Shown: positions 23,990 to 33,212, counted from the first letter of the stretch. The stretch: 64,000 bases of DNA from Siphonobacter aquaeclarae (GCF_900103285.1 NZ_FNGS01000004.1:186001-250000), one strand, 5' to 3'. Notes: generated by a model from the letters alone, not told the origin. Program-made: numbers and translations.

Positions 23990-26437
23990 TTACTTCATCC
24001 GTACGACCGTCACACCGGCGCCGCCCCGATCCGCATGTTCGTCGGTCATCGCTGCTACCTGTGAGTACCCGCGCAGGTGGTTCCGGATGAGCTGCCGCAG
24101 GATACCGTCGCCTTTGCCGTGAACGATCCGCAGTTCCGGATACCCGAGCATGATGGCATCGTCCATGAAATGATCGACTTCCACCATCGCCTCTTCGCCC
24201 CGTTTGCCCCGGATATCGAGATTGAAGGAGAAATTAATCGCCTTTTCATTGAAGTCTACGCCGGTGAGCTTCGCCCGTGGCTTTTCGTCGCCGGTAGCGG
24301 CCTTGAACTCCCGCCGGGATACTTTCTCGAGCCGGTTGACTTTGAGGGTCGTCCGCAGGTCGCCGATAGCTACGACGGCATCTTTGCCTTTCATTTCGAG
24401 TACTTCGCCGACGGTCGACTGCCCTTTGACGCGAACGAGGGAGCCTGTGGAAATTTCCCCGCCAACTACCTCAATTTCCGCTTCTTCTTTCTTCGCCGGT
24501 TTGGGTTTTTCGATCTTTTCCTCTTTCAGTTTTTCCTGGGAAAAGTCGACCAGCTGCTGGCGGATTTCCTTTGTAGCGAGCTTCTCAGCGCCCTGCTCCC
24601 GGATTTCACGGATTGTGTTTTCGATCTTCGCATTCGCCTCCCGAACAAGTTCCTTCGCCTGCACCTTGGCTTCGTTCAGCAGGCGCTTTTTCTCCGTTTC
24701 GAGATACGTTTTCAGGGTCTGGTACTGAGCCGTGAGCTGGTCCAGTTCCTGCTGACGCTGCAGGTTTTGACTATTACGGTCCTGAAAGACCTTCCGTTCG
24801 ATTTCAAGTTCTTTCGACAGCTTTTCGAAATTCACCTGGTGCCGGTCGAGCTTCTGCCGGGCGGCGTCCAGCACGCCCTTCGGCAGCCCGATTTTCCGCC
24901 CGATTTCGAAGGCAAAGGAGCTGCCGGGTTTCCCGGTTTCCAATTCGTATAATGGCTCCAGATGCTCCGCATCAAACCGCATGGCGCCGTTGACGAGGCC
25001 TTCCGTCCGGTCAGCGAATGTCTTCAGGTTGGAATAGTGCGTATTGATGACGCCATATGCGCCGGATTTATTCAACTCCTGCAGGATACTCTCAGCAATG
25101 GCGCCACCCAGGCTGGGTTCGGTACCCGTTCCGAATTCATCGATCAGGAAAAGCGTCTTCTTATCGGCATGAAGCAGAAAGTGCTTCATATTCGTGAGGT
25201 GCGACGAATACGTCGACAGGTCATTTTCCAGGCTTTGTTCATCCCCGATATCCAGGAACAGATTCCGGAAAAGGCCCATCGTCGAGTGGTCGGCTACCGG
25301 CACCAGCAATCCGCACTGAAACATGTACTGAATCAGGCCGATCGTCTTGAGCATTACGGATTTACCGCCCGCGTTCGGCCCGGAAACGAGGAGAATCCGG
25401 CGGGGTTCATCCAGTTTTACGTTCAGCGGAACGACGGATCTCCCTTGCTTGCGGAAGCTCTGAAAGAGCAACGGGTGCCGGGCTTCACGCCAGTCGACCA
25501 GCGGCTTCGCTTCAAAAAACGGCGCGCTGGCGCCCAGATCAAGAGCCAGGCGGGCTTTGGCCCGGATGAAGTCCACCAGACCGAGAAAGGTAAAGGCACG
25601 TTTCAGCTCGTCGGCGTAAGGACGAACTTTGCCGGTGAGGTCTGTCAGAATCCGGATGATTTCGCGGCGTTCCCGGGATTCCAGTTCACGGATTTCGTTG
25701 TTGGCTTCCAGGGCGTCGGCCGGTTCCAGAAAAACCGTCTTCCCCGAATCCGATTCGTCCTGGACAAAGCCTTTGATTTTTCGCTTGTGTTCGGCGACGA
25801 GGGGAATCACCATCCGGCCATTCCGGACTGTCATGGAGGCGCCCTCCGGTACCCATCCGTTCGAAACCGCTGTTCTGAGCATGGATTCGAGGGTTTTCCG
25901 AAGGCGGGCCTGTTCGGCGATCAGCTCCCGGCGGATATGCTGGAGTTCGGGCGACGCGTTGTCGCGCAGGCGGCCGCGGTCGTCAATGATCCGGTCAATA
26001 TCCTTCAGCAGCGCGGAAAGCTCCTCTCCTTTTTTGGTACCCGTCTCCGATGGAAACGCCTGAACGATCAGCTCTCTCAGATACGGAAACGAAGGTTCTT
26101 CCTTTGCTTCGAAAAAGCGGACGATACTTTGAATAGTCCGAAGAGAAAGCTTGAGGCCGAAAAATTCCTCTTCTGTCAGAAAAGCCCCTTCAATACGTGC
26201 CTTGGCCAGTTGTTCCGTTGCGTCGATGTAATTCTGCTGGGGAAATTCCGGTTCGAGGGCGATGATGTCTTTCATTTCCGCCACCTGCCCGGTCATCTTC
26301 CGGATCAGGTCGGGGCGGTCTGAGAAACGTATTTTTTCGACGAACGACCGTCCCAGCGGCGAGAGGCATGCCTCGTTAAGCCACTGACGGATACGGTCGA
26401 ACCCGATTTTTTCTTCTATGTTTTTTGGGTAAAGCAT
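23990..26437 (-). CDS. mutS2: MutS2 family protein (ribosome rescue/endonuclease, Smr domain)
   Basis: The 815-aa cytoplasmic ATPase lacks the MutS mismatch-recognition domain. MutS core and clamp helices occupy the first 330 residues. The ABC-type ATPase follows, with Walker A GPNAGGKS (353-360), then DIGDEQSLENDLSTYSSHL and LFLIDEFGTGTEPSLGGAI. A long charged coiled-coil lies at about 520-640. The C-terminal Smr domain (about 735-815) shows LDIRGKRGEEAM and RIVHGKGDGILR. MutS2 is known to act on collided ribosomes or as an anti-recombination nuclease depending on the species. Length and order are normal. The gene starts 35 bp after the stop of the hydroxyacid dehydrogenase on the same strand, so they may share a transcript. 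Confidence 0.95.
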   Translation of the reverse strand: MLYPKNIEEKIGFDRIRQWLNEACLSPLGRSFVEKIRFSDRPDLIRKMTGQVAEMKDIIALEPEFPQQNYIDATEQLAKARIEGAFLTEEEFFGLKLSLRTIQSIVRFFEAKEEPSFPYLRELIVQAFPSETGTKKGEELSALLKDIDRIIDDRGRLRDNASPELQHIRRELIAEQARLRKTLESMLRTAVSNGWVPEGASMTVRNGRMVIPLVAEHKRKIKGFVQDESDSGKTVFLEPADALEANNEIRELESRERREIIRILTDLTGKVRPYADELKRAFTFLGLVDFIRAKARLALDLGASAPFFEAKPLVDWREARHPLLFQSFRKQGRSVVPLNVKLDEPRRILLVSGPNAGGKSVMLKTIGLIQYMFQCGLLVPVADHSTMGLFRNLFLDIGDEQSLENDLSTYSSHLTNMKHFLLHADKKTLFLIDEFGTGTEPSLGGAIAESILQELNKSGAYGVINTHYSNLKTFADRTEGLVNGAMRFDAEHLEPLYELETGKPGSSFAFEIGRKIGLPKGVLDAARQKLDRHQVNFEKLSKELEIERKVFQDRNSQNLQRQQELDQLTAQYQTLKTYLETEKKRLLNEAKVQAKELVREANAKIENTIREIREQGAEKLATKEIRQQLVDFSQEKLKEEKIEKPKPAKKEEAEIEVVGGEISTGSLVRVKGQSTVGEVLEMKGKDAVVAIGDLRTTLKVNRLEKVSRREFKAATGDEKPRAKLTGVDFNEKAINFSFNLDIRGKRGEEAMVEVDHFMDDAIMLGYPELRIVHGKGDGILRQLIRNHLRGYSQVAAMTDEHADRGGAGVTVVRMK

Positions 26438-26472
26438 GGTTCTGTTGAGCGGGTCGGGCCGGCGGCCGGCGT

Positions 26473-27417
26473 TCAGGGACTTACCTTCCCGAACTCCCGG
26501 GCGATCTGCCGGACCAGTACTTCATTAATACATATGTAGCTCTCGTGCGACCACCCCGCCACGTGCGGCGTAAAGAGGACGTTGGGCAACTGGGCCAGCG
26601 CATCGAAGACGGCGTCGGGGCCGGCGGGCAGTTGATGGAGCTTTTCATTCTCGAGGACATCGAGGCAGGCGCCAGATACCTCACCGCTTTGCAGCGCTGC
26701 CAGGGTATCTGCCAGACTGACAATCTCTCCCCGGGAGATGTTGATCAGGGTAAACGGCTTCGCAAACCGGCTGATAAACGCGGTGTTGACAAGGTGTTCC
26801 GTTTCTTCCGTCAGCGGGATATGGAGGCTGAGGATATCTGCTTCGGCAAAAATCTCTTCCATCGTCGCCTCCTGCGCATAGGTATCGGAATAGCGATCCC
26901 GGTACTTGTCGTACGCCAACACCTGTACGCCGAAACCGCTGAGGCGGCGTGCAAAGGCCTGTCCGTTATGGCCGTATCCGATCAGGCCGACGGTTTTTCC
27001 GCCGATTTCGGTACCGCGGTTGGCTTCCCGGCGCCAGATTTTCTCCCGTACCTCCCGGTCGGCGGTATGGATATGGTTCATCAGCGCGAGCAGCATACCG
27101 GTAGCATGTTCGCCTACGGCATCGGCGTTACCGGCATTGGCGGCAAACAGGCGGATATTGTGCGCTTCGCAGGCGTCGCGGTCGATGAGGTCGAGCCCGG
27201 CGCCTGCCCGGCCGATAAATGCCAGGCGTGGCGCGTGTGCGAGGAAATCCTCGTCCACCAGGGTCTTGCTCCGGATGAGCAGGCCTTCGTATTCGCCGAT
27301 CTGTGCCAGGATTTCGTCCCGTCTGGCTTTCGGCTGATAGCTGTATTCAAACCCGGCTTCGTCGAGCATACCGAAGAGGCTGGGGTGCATTTCGTCGCAG
27401 ATAAAAATCCGTTTCAT
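26473..27417 (-). CDS. D-2-hydroxyacid dehydrogenase (NAD-binding)
   Basis: The 314-aa cytoplasmic oxidoreductase belongs to the D-isomer-specific 2-hydroxyacid dehydrogenase family. The nucleotide-binding Rossmann motif is GLIGYGHNGQAFARRL. The catalytic triad residues of the family are visible: Arg in INISRGEIV, Glu in LDVLENEK and His in TPHVAGWS. The N-terminal half (LLIRSKTLVDEDFL, IGRAGAGLDLIDRDAC) and GNADAVGEHATGMLLAL are typical of the SerA/glyoxylate-reductase branch. There is no ACT domain, so it is not a regulated long SerA. The exact substrate (3-phosphoglycerate, glyoxylate or hydroxypyruvate) cannot be decided. It precedes mutS2 by 35 bp. Confidence 0.88.
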   Translation of the reverse strand: MKRIFICDEMHPSLFGMLDEAGFEYSYQPKARRDEILAQIGEYEGLLIRSKTLVDEDFLAHAPRLAFIGRAGAGLDLIDRDACEAHNIRLFAANAGNADAVGEHATGMLLALMNHIHTADREVREKIWRREANRGTEIGGKTVGLIGYGHNGQAFARRLSGFGVQVLAYDKYRDRYSDTYAQEATMEEIFAEADILSLHIPLTEETEHLVNTAFISRFAKPFTLINISRGEIVSLADTLAALQSGEVSGACLDVLENEKLHQLPAGPDAVFDALAQLPNVLFTPHVAGWSHESYICINEVLVRQIAREFGKVSP

Positions 27418-27677
27418 ATTTCCCTTTGCTCCGGGTACGCGGCCGGAGCATTTATTCCCTTGTCAGACGGGTAACCCGCTGAACAGGCGGCAAAGTTCGT
27501 CAGCTTCTGCAAAAAAACCGCATGTATGCTTACGGTTAGCCGCAAACCGGTTACAGACCGGCATATTTCCGAAAAATCAGGGCCTTCCGACAAAATCCCT
27601 GACCGATGCTGTAACTTAGCCGGAAGTTATACCGATTTCCCTCGCCGGAACCAGTTTTCTCCGGCAGCAGAACGACC

Positions 27678-29420
27678 ATGAGTGAGCAACATCAGAAGCC
27701 TATTATCGGCATCACGCTGGGCGATTACAACGGCATCGGTCCTGAAGTGATCCTCAAGGCTTTACACGGGAACCACCTGAATAAACAAATCACCCCGGTC
27801 ATCTACGGGTCGATGCGGGTGCTGAACCGGTACAAGCATTTGTTTGACATGAAAGACTGGCAGCTGCATGGCATTGCGTCCATCGGCGCCGTCAATCATA
27901 AACTGGTGAATGTCATCTCCTGTTTTGACGACAGCCAGACGACCGTCGAGCCCGGCAAAGTAACGCCGGAAGCCGGCCAGGCAGCCTTTGAATGCCTTCA
28001 GCAGGCGGTTACCGACCTGAAAGAAGGGAAAATCGCCGCGCTTGTTACCGCTCCGATCAACAAGCATACCATCCAGTCAGAGTCCTTCAAATTTCCGGGA
28101 CATACTGAGTTTCTGGCAGAACGGTTTGAGTCGACCGAGTACCTGATGTTCATGGTATCAGAGCGGCTGAAGATTGGCGTTGTTACAGGGCACGTCCCGC
28201 TCGGACGCGTCCGTTCCGGCATTCATCAGGACGCCGTTTCCCGCAAACTGACACAGATTGTCAAGTCTCTCCAGGAAGATTTCGGCGTTCAGAAACCCCG
28301 GATCGCCGTGCTGGGCCTCAACCCGCATGCCGGTGAAGACGGTCTGCTCGGCAACGAGGAAAAGGAGGTCATTACACCTGTCATCGAGCAATTCCGGAAA
28401 AAGAACCACCTGGTATACGGACCCTTTCCTGCCGACGGTTTCTTCGGTGCCGGAAGCTGGCGCAAGTTTGACGCCGTCCTCGCCATGTATCACGATCAGG
28501 GCCTGATGCCTTTCAAGATGCTGGCATTTGAAGACGGAGTGAATTTCACGGCGGGTCTGCCCGCTGTCCGGACCAGCCCCGATCACGGAACGGCTTACGA
28601 CATCGCCGGCAAGAACATTGCCGACCCGGGCTCCATGCTTCAGGCTATTTTTACGGCGCTGGACGTTGTCCGGAATCGCGAGGAATGGGAAGACCTGAAA
28701 GCCAACCGCCTCGAAAAAACCAGCGATAAACCGGGCCGCGAAGACAAGCAGGGCCGCCGGGATGACCGTCCGCCACGCGAGGAACGCGCCCGCGACCCAC
28801 GCCCTGAACGGACGCCACGCGAGGAACGCGCTCCCGAACCGGCCGAAGCTTCCCTCGAAGATATCCCCCTGCCGGAAGTACCGGACGATATTCCGGAGAC
28901 CGCATTCATCACCGACCTGCCGGAAGGCGATGCCCCTGTAGCGGAGCAGCCGGAGCGCGGACCAAAGGGAGATCGTCCCCCGCGCCGCGACGACCGCGGC
29001 CCCAAAGGCCAGCAACGCGAAGACCGCGGTCCGCGGGAAGAACGCCAACCCCGCGAAGAACGCGGTCCGCGTAACCAGCAGGACCGGCCGCCCCGCGAAG
29101 AGCGTGGCCCGAAAGACGAGCGTCAGCCCAGAGAAGACCGCGGCCCCCGCAACCAGCAGGAGCGTCCCCCCCGGGAAGAACGCCCCCCGCGGGAACCGCG
29201 TGATCAGCAGGAACGCCCGAAAGAGGACGGCGCTCCCCGGGACAATAACCAACCCCGCCGGGAAAAACAGCGCCCTAACCGGAACGAACCCCGCCCGGTA
29301 CCGCCGCTGTCGCCCGAATTGGTCGACCTGCGTGAAGCACAGCGCGGCCTCATGGGTATTTCCGAGGAAAAAACTACTGAATCACCTGCCTCTAAACCGG
29401 ATGAGCCGGCCCAGGAATAG
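27678..29420 (+). CDS. pdxA: 4-hydroxythreonine-4-phosphate dehydrogenase with a 235-aa disordered R/E/P tail
   Basis: Residues 1-345 are a full PdxA, which oxidises 4-phosphohydroxythreonine in pyridoxal phosphate synthesis. Motifs include LGDYNGIGPEV, APINKHTIQ, the metal ligands His142 (FPGHTEF), His217 (LNPHAGE) and His272 (MYHDQG), and SPDHGTAYDIAGK. PdxA normally ends near 330-350 aa. Here the same frame continues to residue 580 as a low-complexity tail of PPREERGP-type units, with one acidic insert around 385-425 (LEDIPLPEVPDD). The tail holds a 26-aa tandem duplication (residues 455-480 and 481-506). No stop, frameshift or second start separates the parts. yicC begins 12 bp downstream, so the two genes form a likely operon. 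The tail looks like nucleic-acid-binding or scaffolding disorder; its function is unknown. Confidence 0.93.
   Translation: MSEQHQKPIIGITLGDYNGIGPEVILKALHGNHLNKQITPVIYGSMRVLNRYKHLFDMKDWQLHGIASIGAVNHKLVNVISCFDDSQTTVEPGKVTPEAGQAAFECLQQAVTDLKEGKIAALVTAPINKHTIQSESFKFPGHTEFLAERFESTEYLMFMVSERLKIGVVTGHVPLGRVRSGIHQDAVSRKLTQIVKSLQEDFGVQKPRIAVLGLNPHAGEDGLLGNEEKEVITPVIEQFRKKNHLVYGPFPADGFFGAGSWRKFDAVLAMYHDQGLMPFKMLAFEDGVNFTAGLPAVRTSPDHGTAYDIAGKNIADPGSMLQAIFTALDVVRNREEWEDLKANRLEKTSDKPGREDKQGRRDDRPPREERARDPRPERTPREERAPEPAEASLEDIPLPEVPDDIPETAFITDLPEGDAPVAEQPERGPKGDRPPRRDDRGPKGQQREDRGPREERQPREERGPRNQQDRPPREERGPKDERQPREDRGPRNQQERPPREERPPREPRDQQERPKEDGAPRDNNQPRREKQRPNRNEPRPVPPLSPELVDLREAQRGLMGISEEKTTESPASKPDEPAQE
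29040..29195 (+). repeat. 78-bp tandem duplication inside the pdxA tail
   Basis: Two adjacent 78-bp units (29040-29117 and 29118-29195) each encode 26 residues starting ERQPRE and containing GPRNQQ. They diverge at about a fifth of the nucleotides, mostly synonymous or E/D exchanges. In-frame expansion of this kind would lengthen the tail without breaking the gene. Confidence 0.75.
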
Positions 29421-29432
29421 CCTTTCATTTGT

Positions 29433-30311
29433 ATGCTCAGATCTATGACCGGTTTCGGCCGGGGTGTCGTCGAATCAAACGGGGTGTCCGTCACCGCCGA
29501 AATCAAAACGCTCAACTCCAAGGGAGTCGATATCTTTTGCCGCCTTCCGAGAAGCCTGTCCAGCAAGGAAATTGAGCTGCGCAACCTTCTCTCTGCGGAA
29601 TTGGAGCGTGGAAAAATCGAAATCAACCTGACTCTGGTCAAGACGGCACAGGCCGAAGCGTCAGTGTCCGTCAACCGCCCGCTAGTAAAAGCGTATTTTC
29701 AGGATATCCGGGAAAGCTTTTTCCACCTGAGTAATTCGTTTGACGACCTCGAAATATTCAAAATGGCCATGAGCTGGCCGAATGCCCTGAATACCGAGAC
29801 CGTCCCCGAAACCTCCGACGCCGAGTGGCAAACCGCCCTTCAGGCCATCCGGACAGCCTTGGCGGAATGCCAGGATTTCCGGGAACGGGAGGGTGGCGTC
29901 CTCGTCGATATTTTCGGAGAATGCATCAACCGCATCGAAAACGGGCTGAAGCAGGTAGCCGAACAGGACGTACTTCGCATTCCGGCCGTCCGCGAGCGAC
30001 TGCTTAAGTCCATCACCGATCTCCTCGGCGAAGAAGGTTTTGACAAGAACCGCTTTGAGCAGGAACTCGTCTACTACGTCGAGAAATATGATATCTCCGA
30101 AGAAAAAGTCCGCCTGCAAACGCACCTGGACTATTTCCGGGAAGTACTGACGGAAGGAAACGGCAAGAAACTGGGCTTTCTGGCGCAGGAAATCGGCCGG
30201 GAAATCAATACCATCGGTTCGAAAGCCAACGACGCCGTCATACAACGGCTGGTCGTCGGCATGAAAGACGAACTCGAAAAAATCAAGGAACAGACCTCAA
30301 ACGTCTTGTAA
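29433..30311 (+). CDS. yicC: YicC/YloC family endoribonuclease
   Basis: The 292-aa cytoplasmic protein has the YicC-like N-terminal domain beginning MLRSMTGFGRG, followed by EIKTLNSKGVDIFCRLPRSL. A central helical region leads to the C-terminal DUF1732-type domain with GREINTIGSKANDAVIQRLVVGMKDELEKIKEQ at its end. Members of this family are RNases involved in small-RNA turnover in E. coli. Length is normal. It is 12 bp behind pdxA, whose long disordered tail is unusual, and it ends at a clear terminator. Association of the two products is only an inference. Confidence 0.93.
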   Translation: MLRSMTGFGRGVVESNGVSVTAEIKTLNSKGVDIFCRLPRSLSSKEIELRNLLSAELERGKIEINLTLVKTAQAEASVSVNRPLVKAYFQDIRESFFHLSNSFDDLEIFKMAMSWPNALNTETVPETSDAEWQTALQAIRTALAECQDFREREGGVLVDIFGECINRIENGLKQVAEQDVLRIPAVRERLLKSITDLLGEEGFDKNRFEQELVYYVEKYDISEEKVRLQTHLDYFREVLTEGNGKKLGFLAQEIGREINTIGSKANDAVIQRLVVGMKDELEKIKEQTSNVL

Positions 30312-30315
30312 ATCA

Positions 30316-30341
30316 GGGAGGTGGCAAACACCTCCCTTTTT
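30316..30341 (+). terminator. Intrinsic terminator of the pdxA-yicC unit
   Basis: The stem GGGAGGTG/CACCTCCC (30316-30323 with 30329-30336) is followed by T5. It lies 4 bp after the yicC stop and 9 bp before the next gene's start. Confidence 0.85.
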
Positions 30342-30349
30342 ATTTCCGG

Positions 30350-30967
30350 ATGCGGCTTACTGCGTATGACATACCCACGCTCGACTTCGCCCGCAGCCTG
30401 CTGGGCTGTGTGCTGGTGCACGAGCATGCGGATGGCAGAACAGCGGGGCGCATCGTCGAGACGGAAGCCTACCTCCGGGATGATCCCGCCTGCCACGGCT
30501 TTCGTGGCAAAACAGCCCGTAATGCGCCCATGTTCGGGCCTCCGGGTACTGTCTACGTGTATCAGATTTACGGACAATATTACTGCGTCAACATCACGTC
30601 CGTGCCGGAAGGCGTCGGCGAAGCAGTACTCATCCGCGCACTGGAGCCGCTCGAAGGCCTGGAGTTGATGGAAACCCGGCGGATCGTCGCGCGGCAGCGG
30701 ATTCAGCAGGTATTCGGCAAGCCGTTTTCACCTGCGCCGATTAAAGCACGCGACCTCTGTCGCGGCCCTGCCAGCCTCGTCCATGCGATGGGCATTGATA
30801 AATCCTTGAATTTCAGCCATCTCCAGGACGGACCTTTGTACTGCCTTGCAGGATCGCTGCCCGACCATTCGGTTACGCAAACCACGCGCATCGGCATTAC
30901 CCAGGGAGCCGACCTGCCGTACCGGTTTTATGAAACCGGCAGTCTTTTTGTGAGTAAACGCGCATGA
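30350..30967 (+). CDS. DNA-3-methyladenine glycosylase (AAG/MPG family)
   Basis: This 205-aa base-excision repair enzyme removes alkylated purines. Family motifs are IVETEAYLRDDPACHGF (with the catalytic Glu in ETEAY), GPPGTVYVYQIYGQYYCVNITS and RDLCRGPASLVHAMGI. The length matches bacterial AAG homologues. The ATG start at 30350 directly follows the yicC terminator. The next gene overlaps its stop by 4 bp (ATGA), which suggests translational coupling. Confidence 0.94.
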   Translation: MRLTAYDIPTLDFARSLLGCVLVHEHADGRTAGRIVETEAYLRDDPACHGFRGKTARNAPMFGPPGTVYVYQIYGQYYCVNITSVPEGVGEAVLIRALEPLEGLELMETRRIVARQRIQQVFGKPFSPAPIKARDLCRGPASLVHAMGIDKSLNFSHLQDGPLYCLAGSLPDHSVTQTTRIGITQGADLPYRFYETGSLFVSKRA

Positions 30968-31902
30968 CCTTCGATTTCCGCGAAGGACAGGAAAGCCAGG
31001 CATTCCCCCTTCTTTTCGACCCGTTTCTTTTCAATGAACCCCGTCACCTGGCCGTTCAGCGCCAACCGGGCGATCAGCTACTGACGTTTACGCTGCATGT
31101 TCCGGAAGGTATTCTGGTCCGGCTTTCCGTTTTCATCACGGAAGAACGGGCGGTTAGTCCCCGCCGGGCAACGTTTGGCGGTATTGAAGCGGCCGCCGGT
31201 ATTGCTCTTGAAATTCTGATCGCTTTTGTACAGCGCGTCACTGACCGGTTGAAAGACCTTTCGACCGTCGTTATTACCCAATATCCGGAGGCATTGGTAC
31301 CTGTTACCTCTCCCTTTATCCGGCAGGCGCTATTGGCAGCTGGTTTTCAGTTGACTAATACAGATTTGAATTACCATATACCCGTTACGGACGCACCCTT
31401 TGAAGATGGTCTGCACCGGGGTGAACGATGGAAAGCGCGTAAGGCGGAACGTATGGGTTTTGCGTTCCGGAAAATTGACCGGGCCGATCCTGAAATATTG
31501 CAGGACTTTGTCATCCGGGCGCGGGAGCGCAAAGGGCATCGTATCACGCTTTTTCCGGGACTTTTTGCCGGACTTTTTCAGCATTTTCCGGAAGACATAT
31601 ATGCCTTCGGTGTATTTGACGGGGAGCACATGATCGCTGTTGCCGTCACTATCCGCCTGAACAGCAATGCCTTATATACCTTTCACCTGGCCGACGACGG
31701 CGACTATTCCCGCTACAGCCCAACCGTATTTCTGATCCGCGGTGTGTACGACTGGTGCCGGGCCAACGGCTTCGGCCTGCTCGACCTGGGCATCGCCACC
31801 GACCGCGGCGAACGAAACGAAGGACTCATCCGTTTCAAAAAGAATCTGGGAGCGGCGGAGTCGGAAAAGGGCACATTTATGTATCTTGGAACGACGCAGT
31901 AG
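30964..31902 (+). CDS. FemAB/GNAT-like acyltransferase-fold protein
   Basis: The 312-aa predicted soluble protein has no signal peptide. The C-terminal half (about 165-312) contains ITLFPGLFAGLFQHFPEDIYAFGVFDG, IAVAVTIRLNSNALYTFHLADDGDYSRYSPTVF and FGLLDLGIATDRGERNEGLIRFKKNLGA. This is the pattern of the FemAB/GNAT-type acyltransferase fold, in which the last segment is LDxGxxs...GlxrFKxnlG. The substrate is unknown: these proteins transfer acyl or aminoacyl groups to sugars, lipids or peptides. It overlaps the glycosylase gene by 4 bp. Confidence is moderate for the fold and low for any activity. Confidence 0.7.
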   Translation: MTFDFREGQESQAFPLLFDPFLFNEPRHLAVQRQPGDQLLTFTLHVPEGILVRLSVFITEERAVSPRRATFGGIEAAAGIALEILIAFVQRVTDRLKDLSTVVITQYPEALVPVTSPFIRQALLAAGFQLTNTDLNYHIPVTDAPFEDGLHRGERWKARKAERMGFAFRKIDRADPEILQDFVIRARERKGHRITLFPGLFAGLFQHFPEDIYAFGVFDGEHMIAVAVTIRLNSNALYTFHLADDGDYSRYSPTVFLIRGVYDWCRANGFGLLDLGIATDRGERNEGLIRFKKNLGAAESEKGTFMYLGTTQ

Positions 31903-31990
31903 TTTTTAAGCTGTAGGCTATAGGCTTTAAGCTATAGAGCTCGTCCCTCGCTTAAAGCCTATAGCTTATAACTTACGGCTTTAAGCCCTC
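31903..31990. repeat. Fold-back repeat of ARGCTNT heptamers
   Basis: Directly after the stop codon come AAGCTGT, AGGCTAT, AGGCTTT and AAGCTAT in exact 7-bp register (31908-31935). A right arm of complementary words (GCTTAAAGCCTATAGC at 31950-31965) can pair with the left. It is the same word family as the blocks at 488-757 and 62196-62375. Confidence 0.85.
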
Positions 31991-32012
31991 TCATCACTTC
32001 TAAACTAAAACC

Positions 32013-33191
32013 ATGAACGCTTACATTGTTGCAGGCTTTCGCAGCCCGGTCGGAAAGGCGCCCAAAGGTGGCCTGCGGTTTACCCGCCCCGACGACCTCG
32101 CGGCTACTGTTATCAAACACGCGCTTTCAACTGTCCCACAGCTGGATCCGGCGCGGGTCGACGACCTGATTGTCGGCAATGCCGTTCCCGAAGCGGAACA
32201 AGGCATGCAGATGGGACGTTACGTTTCGCTGTTGTCGCTTCCTGAAACCGTTTCGGGCATGACGATCAACCGGTACTGCGGTTCCGGTCTGGAAGCCATC
32301 GCCCTCGCGGCGGCGAAGATTCATTCCGGCTGGGCTGACTGCGTGATTGCGGGCGGTACTGAATCCATGTCGCTCGTGCCTGTAATGGGCTGGAAGACAG
32401 CGCTTAATTATGATATCGCACAAAATCACGCGGATTACTACCTGAGCATGGGCCTCACCGCCGAGCAGGTAGCCAATCAGTACCACATCAGCCGGGAGGA
32501 TCAGGATGCCTTTGCGCTCGCCAGTCACCAAAAAGCACTGAAAGCACAGCAGACGGGACTTTTTGCGGACGAAATCGTCCCGATTGCCGTGAAGGAAACC
32601 TACTTCGACACAGCCAGCGGAAAAAAGAAAACCCGTGAGTACACGGTTGCGGCCGACGAAGGCCCCCGCGCCGATACCAGCCTGGAAGCACTCGGCAAGC
32701 TGAAACCCGTCTTCGCCGCCGGCGGAACAGTGACGGCTGGCAACTCCTCCCAAACCTCGGACGGAGCCGCGTTTGTGATCGTGATGTCGGAGCGGATGGT
32801 CAATGAACTCGGTCTTCAGCCCATCGCCCGCATGATGAGCTATGCGACGGCGGGCGTCGAACCCCGTATCATGGGTATCGGACCGGTCGCCGCAGTACCC
32901 AAGGCATTGAAAGCAGCCGGCCTCAAGCTGGGCGACATCCAGCAGGTGGAGCTCAACGAAGCCTTCGCCGCTCAGTCGCTGGCCGTGGTACGCGAGCTGG
33001 GCATCGATCCGGCTATTCTCAATCCGAACGGCGGGGCTATTGCCCTGGGCCATGCGCTGGGATCTACCGGCGCCCGGCTGTCTGTTCAGCTTTTCCACGA
33101 AATGCGCCGCCGGAAGCAGAAGTACGGCATGGTTACGGCCTGCGTAGGCGGCGGCCAGGGAGTAGCCGGCATATATGAGCTGCTGAACTGA
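32013..33191 (+). CDS. Acetyl-CoA C-acyltransferase (thiolase)
   Basis: The 392-aa cytoplasmic thiolase performs the last step of fatty acid beta-oxidation or the first condensation of acetyl-CoA. The nucleophile is Cys89 in INRYCGSGLEAIA. The His motif is NPNGGAIALGHALGSTGAR and the second cysteine is in VTACVGGGQGVA. Domain length and order are normal. No multifunctional FadB-type or acyl-CoA dehydrogenase gene is adjacent, so the assignment to fadA (degradative) rather than atoB (biosynthetic) stays open. A hairpin terminator follows at 33213. Confidence 0.92.
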   Translation: MNAYIVAGFRSPVGKAPKGGLRFTRPDDLAATVIKHALSTVPQLDPARVDDLIVGNAVPEAEQGMQMGRYVSLLSLPETVSGMTINRYCGSGLEAIALAAAKIHSGWADCVIAGGTESMSLVPVMGWKTALNYDIAQNHADYYLSMGLTAEQVANQYHISREDQDAFALASHQKALKAQQTGLFADEIVPIAVKETYFDTASGKKKTREYTVAADEGPRADTSLEALGKLKPVFAAGGTVTAGNSSQTSDGAAFVIVMSERMVNELGLQPIARMMSYATAGVEPRIMGIGPVAAVPKALKAAGLKLGDIQQVELNEAFAAQSLAVVRELGIDPAILNPNGGAIALGHALGSTGARLSVQLFHEMRRRKQKYGMVTACVGGGQGVAGIYELLN

Positions 33192-33212
33192 TATCGGCTT
33201 ATTCTTTTTGCA

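Noticed and set aside
28158-29252. Open frame of 364 codons on the minus strand opposite the pdxA tail
   Set aside because: It is the complement of Arg/Glu/Pro codons, giving a hydrophobic FF/LL-rich artefact. It runs through the PdxA catalytic region and has no upstream signals.
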